From positions 88,360,348 through 88,424,347 of the forward strand of contig CM073887.1 of the NCBI GenBank assembly GCA_037176705.1: a stretch of 64,000 nt of DNA. Direction: 5' to 3'. The position numbers and the translations under genes were made by a program. The stretch is from Molossus alvarezi (lineage: Eukaryota > Chordata > Mammalia > Chiroptera > Molossidae). Below, piece by piece: positions 57,250 to 64,000 of the stretch. Below the pieces are notes generated by a model. It made no database searches. It was not told where the DNA came from and saw only the letters and a program-made list of their open reading frames with translations. Positions within the stretch are counted from its first letter, which is position 1. Each line of letters begins with the position of its first letter.

Positions 57250-57845
57250 AGGCGGGGGAAAATGTTTTTAAAAATTGCTATTTTTAATAAAATTATTATC
57301 CAATAAAGTACACAAATCTTAAGTGTACAGTTCAAGGAATTTTTACATATGTTTGAACTGATTCCGCTAGCACTCGGAGGAGATACAGCGCCTGTCCCGG
57401 CGACACCCAGAAGCTTCCTGTGCTTCGCTTTCCCAGGCAGCAGCCACCTTTCCATCCTCTGTCACGGAACTCTTTTTACCCATTTCTGAACTTCATTTAA
57501 GTGGAATCACAGGTTGGGCTGTCTTTCTGTTTGACTTCCTTGCTCCACGTCATGTCTGTCCAGCTCTTTCCAATCGTCCCATGAAGCCGCAGTCTGTTCT
57601 TTCTGTTTCTGGGCACTGGTCCATCTCCCACGATGCATTTCCTCTCTCCACGACCAATATTTTGGCTGCTTCTGATTTTTGGCTGAGATAAATAAAGCTA
57701 CTCTAAACATTCTTGTACTCACATTTTGGTGAATATACACATGCATTTCTGTTGAAAATGCTGAGAATAATGTGGAATTACTGGGTCATAGGATATACAT
57801 GTTCTAGCTTTAGTAAGTACTAAACATTTTTCCAAGAAAAAGTCT
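57250..57845 (-). mobile_element. Old L1 3' region, reverse
   Basis: GTGTACAGTTCAAGGAATTT, CATTTAAGTGGAATCACAGG, GGCTGAGATAAATAAAGCTA and GTGGAATTACTGGGTCATAG are antisense old L1 3'UTR and ORF2-end phrases. Diverged. Confidence 0.7.
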
Positions 57846-60800
57846 TTTATAAATAATGATGCTGTTGCTTTTCCTGCCTTTTGTAGACATTGCTTATCCA
57901 TCACACACTAGGTCTCTGCTCTCCCTTCACGTGATCTGAAGCTGCCTCCCAAATGTCCTCATCATTCTTGGAAATTCTTCTCTACATTGTTCAGTCTTAC
58001 CTAACTGTCCAAATTCTGACAAGGCAAATGCTGGGAAACAAAACCCAAATCCAACTAAGCCTGGGTGGAGGTCAGACTGCTCACAGGGCTGCAGGCCTGC
58101 CCTTGGGGAGCGTGGCTGGGGCTGCAGTGAAGTTTGCTCACCCCTAAGAAGTCAGCTGGTTCATTCCTTGCCAGTTCCCCGTGCTCCCCAGCTGCGGAGG
58201 GGCTGCCTCACGTCCAGCGTCCTCTCCTGGGGGAGTTAGCTAGAAGGGCCCAGTCTGACGTGTGGGTGGTGTGTTCCAGCACATTGTGGAGTGCAGTCCC
58301 CGTCCACAAGTCTCTGGCCCCAGAGCTTCTTGGAGTCCCTGAGGAAACAGATATGCTGCGTCCTAGTGGAGAGACCAGGTCGAGGGGCTCAGCCCTGGGT
58401 AGTGACCTGGGTTGCTCCTGGGGTTTCAGTGCCCTAGTCAGTACCCCACTGTGTGCTAGTGCTTTCATCTTCCTGGAGTCCTCTCTGTGCTACAGCCCCC
58501 CCCCCCCCCCCCCCCGCAGGTGAGTACGTCCAATGCCAGGCACTCATCTCCAGACAGACCCTTCCTGCTTCTCTCTCCACAGCAGCGGATGGATTCATGC
58601 ACCCATTAATTCATTCAACAAATATTTACCGAGTGACTGTGAAGTAGCAGTCTGTGCCAGGGTCAATGGGAAACCCAACCCTTGAAGTGCTTACATTTTA
58701 GGCAGTTAGTCTGGCTGTGTCCCATATAGGCTGCCTGTTGGTTTAGTGTGAACTCCAAGCCCTTTGGTTTGGCCTAAGACCCTGTCCTGCCACTGTGGCC
58801 CCCATGGCCCCTGCAGAACCCCCAGCTTCATTGCTCACAGCCCTTTGTCTCCCTCACAGCAGCTCTGGGCCCCAGGGACACAAACAAGCCGCAGTTCGCC
58901 CAGCATCCACTGCCCCTGGGCCTGGAACGCATCCCAGCCCAGTGGCTGACATCTGGCCCTGCAGTGGGGTAGAACAGTGTCCAGAGGGAAGTGGACATGT
59001 CTTCTACAGGGGCATCCTCCTCAACACTCATTCTGGGGCTTGCCTGCCCATGGACCTCTGGGGTGCTGTGAGGTGTCTGCTCTGAACTACTGCTCTGTCC
59101 CCTAGGACTAGGGAGGACCCTTCACTGCATCCATGCCAACACTGGCTAGGTCCCGGGCTGATGGAATTGAGTCACTTCTCACTTTTAGGAAAAGAAAAAG
59201 ATACAGTACAGGTTTCATGGGATTCAGGATAGAAAGGCAGCATGAATTTCCCAAAGTTTAGAGAATGTTCTATGGAACAAAAATAAACACCAGACTATAA
59301 ATTACTCACTACATAGCCAAGGGTGTGATCATTAGCTTTCTCAACAACACCATCGGACAGCTGAGCCAGGATAACCTTGGGCCACCCAAACCAGGGGAGC
59401 TGAGAACCCAACAGTAGCAAAGCCGCCTGCTTCCTTTTCTACTTAACTAATTTTAGGAACTATCTCAAAGGAAGCAGAAGGAAGGAAGCCCAGCTCCTGG
59501 GGATGTGTCACACTTCCTCCAGCCCACAGCCTGGGGCAGCCCCAAGCTCTCCTGGTGGAGGCCCTGGCTCCCGCCCAGGCCTCTGCTGCCTGGGGGCTGG
59601 ATGAGGGCATGGCCATTTCATGTGCTGCGAAACAGCAGCCACTGCTGGAGCCACAGCTTGAGTCAGGAAGTACTCGATAATTCAGCTTCCCCTTGCCCCT
59701 ATAGTCCCGAAGCTCTCCTTGACTGACCCTCACAGGCCTCGGGCACCTTCTCCCATCAGAATCTCTCTGGGGCAGTTGCTGAGGGCTCCCCCCACCCCCA
59801 CCCCAGGTCCTCAAGCCAAACAGAAGCTCTAGCCCTTCTCAGGGCTGGGGGATAAGGGGGCAGGGCTACACTCAGCCTAGAGTCACAGAAGGGGTGTGAC
59901 TCGGACCCTAACCCTTTCTCTCACCAGTCCAGCCTCTGGAACTGCACACAAACCAGTGTCAGAACCCAAGCAGAAATCCAAGGAAGGTGCAAGAGCCTCA
60001 GGCCATGCCCCTGGGCCACAGTCACACCAAAGGCTCCTGTGCCTAAGAAACTCACAGATAGACACACACATGGAGACCTTGGGCTTCATGACCAAATAGA
60101 AACACCAGGCATGGCCATGGCCTGAGTCCTCGAGTTATCATGAACTCCCCCAGTAGGAAGGAGCATCTTTCCTTTGAGTCAGCCACTCCAAAGGTCCACA
60201 AGTCACAGGCAGACAGAGTTGGCCCATGACAGTGATAGACAGACACAGCATAACAGACAGACACTGCCAGAGTCCCTGGCACTGACATACATTCAGACAG
60301 AGGTGGGAAGGGGTAGACGAAGCAACCAGCTGTGGACAGTGGCAGCGACAGACTGAGAGACAGAGAGGCAGATGGACAAACAGATTTGGAGTCCCTGGCA
60401 GGGACAAAGACATAGCTGTTGCTGTGGTCAGGGTGAAAAGAGGCAGCTCTGTTCTGGGCTCAGTCCCAGATACTTCTGGAGTTTCTCTCTCTCAGCACTG
60501 TGACCAGAGGCTTTAGAGGGGCTCTTTCTAGGGCAACAATCCCCCCTACCTCCTATCCCTAAAGCCAGGCTCAAAACTCAGTTCATTCCTCTCTCCTCGC
60601 TTCCCCTTCCCAGCCTTGCAGGGTAGGGAGAAAGGCTGCCCCATATCTCTCCTGGGGCCACCTACTCACAGCATGGACCTGCTTGTCCTGGAAAAGGTCT
60701 TCTTAGGGGCCACTGGGAGTCCAGACTCAGAGGGCACAATGTGGACAGTGCCAGGTTGAGGCTGCAGTCCTGTGCTCCTGTGGGTATCAGAGGATGCTTA

Positions 60801-61250
60801 GCCCCAATTGGCTAGCTTTTCTCTTAACCCCCATGACCACCAGGGCCCAGAGACCTAAGGGTCTAAAAGGTCCTGGCCAAGGGGAGAGACTCCAGGCCAG
60901 GAGAGGATGGGTGTTTAGCTCCTTTTGTAGGTAGGGAGACTAAGGCCGACTTGGACACACACACTCAGCTCTGAGTCCAAGAGCCCCTTGGGAAGCGGTG
61001 AGATTTTCCTATCTTGGTGCTGAAATCATGACTAGAATGCCTTCCTCAAGTTGGGCTCCTGGGGCAGAGATGTTGAGACAAAGATTAGCATGCAGGATTC
61101 CTTGTGGAAAGGGAGGAAAGGAAGCAGGACTGACCAGAGGGAGAAGCTGGATTCAACGCGGTCACAACAAAATCTCAGCTGACCCAAAGGAGAGTGCTGG
61201 AGCTGAGATGGTCCTTCAGAGTCTTCCTAAACCGGCAGCCTTTATTCCTT
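57846..61250. other. Intergenic DNA with small old repeats
   Basis: No gene supported. Named contents: a poly(C) tract (58497-58515), an L2-like piece (58600-58720, ATTCATTCAACAAATATTTA) and CAGACAGA-rich imperfect repeats (60210-60380). Confidence 0.4.
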
Positions 61251-62272
61251 CATGTTGATCAGATGTAGGCTGTCTCTGGAAGGAGCCATGACAAATATTT
61301 TCAGCGTGGTAAATATTTTTAGCCAAGAAAATCCCCAAAGAGAGGGATGTCCACTGAGAGCTGTGTTCCAGCAGCACTCCTAAGCTGGAAGAATAACCCT
61401 TGACTAGGAAGAAACTTAATAGAAAATGGCTAGAGAGATGAACTGCAGTCCCTGCTGTTGTAGCTGATCTCAGGGCCACAACTGGCACACACCTTCTCCT
61501 CTACTATGCAACCCAGAGTCCCCGCTACCCTTGGTTAACAAATATTCTCATCCTGGTGGCTTTCTTGGGGGCACAATCCAGTCCCTGAGGGGTCTGTTTC
61601 CTGGTCTGATTCCACTGTAGCTTGGGTTTGCTGCACTTGTCCCCTTACTGTCAAAGTTGGGGGAGGGAGTACTAACGAGGCAGCCAGGTGGATCTCACTG
61701 TGCAGCACTGAGGAATAGTAGCTGTACCTCCTCCTGGTGTCAAGCTCAGGTGCCCCTGCTAAGATGGTGACTACCCTTCTTTCCAGATGGTCCCTGCCAA
61801 GGAGGTCAAAGTGCCCTGGAACCAGCCTTGGTTTATAGTTTAATAGAACTCTTGCACAAATTCCTAAAGTGGGTCACTGGGGACCATAGTAAAAGGGGTC
61901 ATTCTTGCTTCTGTTTCTTGGTTCTCAGACCAACTGGGGCATGGTTCCACATAAGAGTCTTTAACTTACAGTGAGAATTGTGTTCTGGATGATGGCTCAT
62001 TATCCTTGTAAAGTACCATTCCCAAGATGACACTTCAACTATGCCTTCAACAAGATGTTGAAGATTGGCAGCTCTGAATAGTGCAGTATGTGACATGACC
62101 AGTCATGGACCTACTCCTCCATATTCTTTGCTGTAAAGTAGATCCTTGGTTTGACAAAATATTATATAATATCTCATGCTGGTGAATCCAAAATTCTGGA
62201 AGTTCTTGATTAGTAGTTTGGCTGAGGCTCTGTAGATACAAAAGGCAACCTCATACCTGAAATGTGTATTTG

Positions 62273-62498
62273 TTTGTTTATTTATTTATTTTTCTGTATT
62301 GATTTTTTAGAGAGAGAAAAAAGGAGAGGGAGAGAGAGATAGAAACATCAATGAGTAAGAACATCGACTGGCTGCCTCCTGCATGCCCCCCATTGGAGAT
62401 CGGGCCCATAACCTGGGCATGTGTCCTGACCAGGATTTGAACTGGTGACCTCTTGTAGCATGGGTCGACACTCAACTACTGAGCCACACCAGCCGGAT
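62273..62498 (-). repeat. Ves SINE, class II, reverse
   Basis: (GTTT)n/(ATTT)n tail, GAGAGGGAGAGAGAGATAGA, CTCCTGCATGCCCCCCATTG, head ending CACACCAGCCGGAT. Flanking repeats TGAAATGTGTATTT at 62258-62271 and 62499-62512. Confidence 0.92.
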
Positions 62499-62528
62499 TG
62501 AAATGTGTATTTATTTTTATCAAAATGA

Positions 62529-62795
62529 GCCCTGGCCGGTTTGGCTCAGCGGTTAGAGCATCGGCCTGCGGTCTGGAGAGACCCGGGTTCGGTTCCCGCT
62601 AAGGGCATGTACCTCGGTTGCAGTTTGTCCCCGGCCCTGGTTGGGTTGTGCGGGTGGCAGCCACTCGATGTGTCCCTTTCACGTCAATGTTTCTCTCTCT
62701 CTCTCTTCCTCTCTCTCCCTCCCACTCTATCTGTGCAAAAAATGGAAAAAAAGTGTCCTCGGGTAGGATAAAAAAAAAAAAAAAAAAAAAAAAAT
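62529..62795 (+). repeat. Ves SINE, class I, very young
   Basis: Head GCCCTGGCCGGTTTGGCTCA, A box and B box (GGGTTCGGTTCC) intact, CT-rich middle, TGTCCTCGGGTAGGATAAAA and a pure 24-base poly(A). It is the cleanest class I copy here and useful as a local consensus. A target duplication is not clear. Confidence 0.92.
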
Positions 62796-64000
62796 AAATG
62801 TTCTATAAATTTAATGACTTTTAAAAAAAAAAAAATGAATCACTGGCCCTTTCAGAATACAAGAGAGCCAGTGGAGTCAATTGGCAATCAAGTGATCTGG
62901 CAATCCCTTGAGGCACAATATTATTTCTGGAGCTCAACACAATATTGGTCTCTGTGGCTGGAAGTCTAGACATTTGGGTGGCAGTAGCTAGATCAACTGT
63001 GGTAAGAGTCCATGGTATTGGGTTTACAAAGCCTCCATCATTGTTCTTATAACTACTATATTCATGTACCCATTGAGCCAGCACTTGGGTACAATGACGA
63101 GCTAGATAGTATCAACTGGAAGAGTCATTACATCTACCCAATTATCATACCTCTTCCCTTGCAGTATGCTTCCTGGTGGGCATTAGCATGCAATATGACA
63201 CTTTTCAAACTTCATGCCACTAACATTTTTCCTTCACATGCCTCTATCCTATACTTTTCCCCCCCAGGTCTTTCAGTCATTCTCCTTTCAGGTCCCTAAT
63301 CAGCTAAGCCATTTGCCACTGCCCATGAGTCCAGATGCATTTTAACTTCAGACTACCTTTCCATATGAAGTCAATGGCCAGGTATACCACCCGAAGCTCT
63401 AGCCTGTTGGATTTTTCCTTACCTTCCAGGTCACTCCTCAGTGGGGCTGTAGTATAGCTACTAACCATTTTTGGCTTGACCCACATATTGATCTGATGTA
63501 CTTGTGAACCAAGTTTGGGTTTTACCTCCTCCATCAGCTGGTCCTTAAGGATCACCCGTGTAATCATTGTGTGTGAGGAGCTCCGGTGCCTTGGAAGTGA
63601 CATTGGTTCTGGGTTATCTGTTTGTGCAGTTTACCTGTGCCCTCCAATCTTGTTCACGCTTGATTCCAGATGTACCACTACCATCTTATAGTAGGTTGTT
63701 GCTAAGCCACCTGACCTAATGGCTTAGTAGGTCTGACAGAAACCAGCCCATCACAGGTAGTTCTAGCGGCATGGTCACTCAGTCAGGCCCTCCAGTTCCA
63801 CTAGCATTCAGTAGTATAACAGGAGCTGTTTTTCAAATGGCATGTATAATTCCTGAACGTAAATTCCATGGCCTTGCTTCAGAACGCTAGGGATACAACC
63901 TATGTTCCCACTACTGATACCTTGAAAAATGACTTACATGGCTCAAATGGCAGAGTTACTTATACCACAGCCTGATCTATAGAGGACAGCCATGACTTTA

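Larger units (their letters stand above)
61250..64000 (-). pseudogene. ERV-L-like pol remnant, reverse, decayed
   Basis: Old endogenous-retrovirus copy read on the minus strand and running off the window end. In pol order I can see an RNase H-like stretch (63603-63304), an integrase zinc-binding-like stretch (63084-62821, WVHEYSSY then DLATATQ) and an integrase-core-like stretch (62241-61899, ILSNQGS). The pieces are in different frames with stops and missing motif residues, so no function is possible. Two SINEs interrupt it. The ERV-L assignment is from pattern and order only. Confidence 0.55.

Noticed and set aside
62529..62600. tRNA gene suggested by A-box and B-box sequence
   Set aside because: The same head recurs in about twenty SINE copies and does not fold into a full tRNA; it is the tRNA-derived SINE promoter.

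Overview
The window is mammalian nuclear DNA, most likely from a yangochiropteran (vespertilionoid) bat. It carries about twenty tRNA-derived SINEs of the Ves type in two structural classes, plus LINE-1, ORF2-less 'half-L1' (HAL1-like) elements, MaLR LTR and old DNA-transposon remnants. The genes are split into short exons with GT/AG junctions, TATA boxes and AATAAA signals. The exact bat genus cannot be read from the sequence. Repeat family names rest on recognition, not on a search.

Layout. Bases 1-25,180 are nearly all nested repeats. An ancient sense L1 (about 1,440-11,555) was hit by Ves SINEs, old DNA transposons and two HAL1-like elements lying head to head (5,260-8,191 minus; 8,420-10,605 plus). 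An LTR-like repeat follows, then a cluster of antisense L1s (about 13,797-24,155) holding a younger, nearly complete L1 (about 15,140-20,920) whose ORF1 is split by a SINE and whose ORF2 is broken. An old L1 3' end and a MaLR LTR close the cluster. Bases 25,180-34,880 are mostly single-copy intergenic DNA in which I see no gene.

The gene core (34,880-53,010) is a cytokine cluster with three complete genes on the plus strand: IL3 (5 exons, 139 aa), CSF2/GM-CSF (4 exons, 144 aa) and, 1.2 kb beyond CSF2, a four-exon gene for a 150-aa secreted helical cytokine that I identify as KK34. KK34 is the little-known fourth member of the IL-3/IL-5/GM-CSF family, described in chicken and in many mammals but not functional in human or mouse. 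All exon junctions are phase 0, as is usual for this family. IL3 and CSF2 carry AU-rich 3'UTR elements; KK34 has none. KK34 and CSF2 share a CATTTCC element at nearly identical spacing from the TATA box, which suggests common T-cell activation control. A block of AP-1/NFAT-like motifs about 3.2 kb upstream of CSF2 lies where the known GM-CSF enhancer sits. Two good CTCF-like motifs in convergent orientation (38.5 kb and 49.0 kb) could fold a loop around the CSF2 regulatory domain.

Bases 53,010-61,250 are intergenic with old repeat pieces. From about 61,250 to the end lies an antisense, heavily decayed ERV-L-like pol region interrupted by two SINEs.

The most notable points are the intact KK34 gene with its CSF2-like promoter, an apparent start-codon relocation in IL3 together with complete absence of cysteine, an extra cysteine in CSF2 helix A, the head-to-head HAL1 pair, and two places where different SINE classes used the same target site twice.
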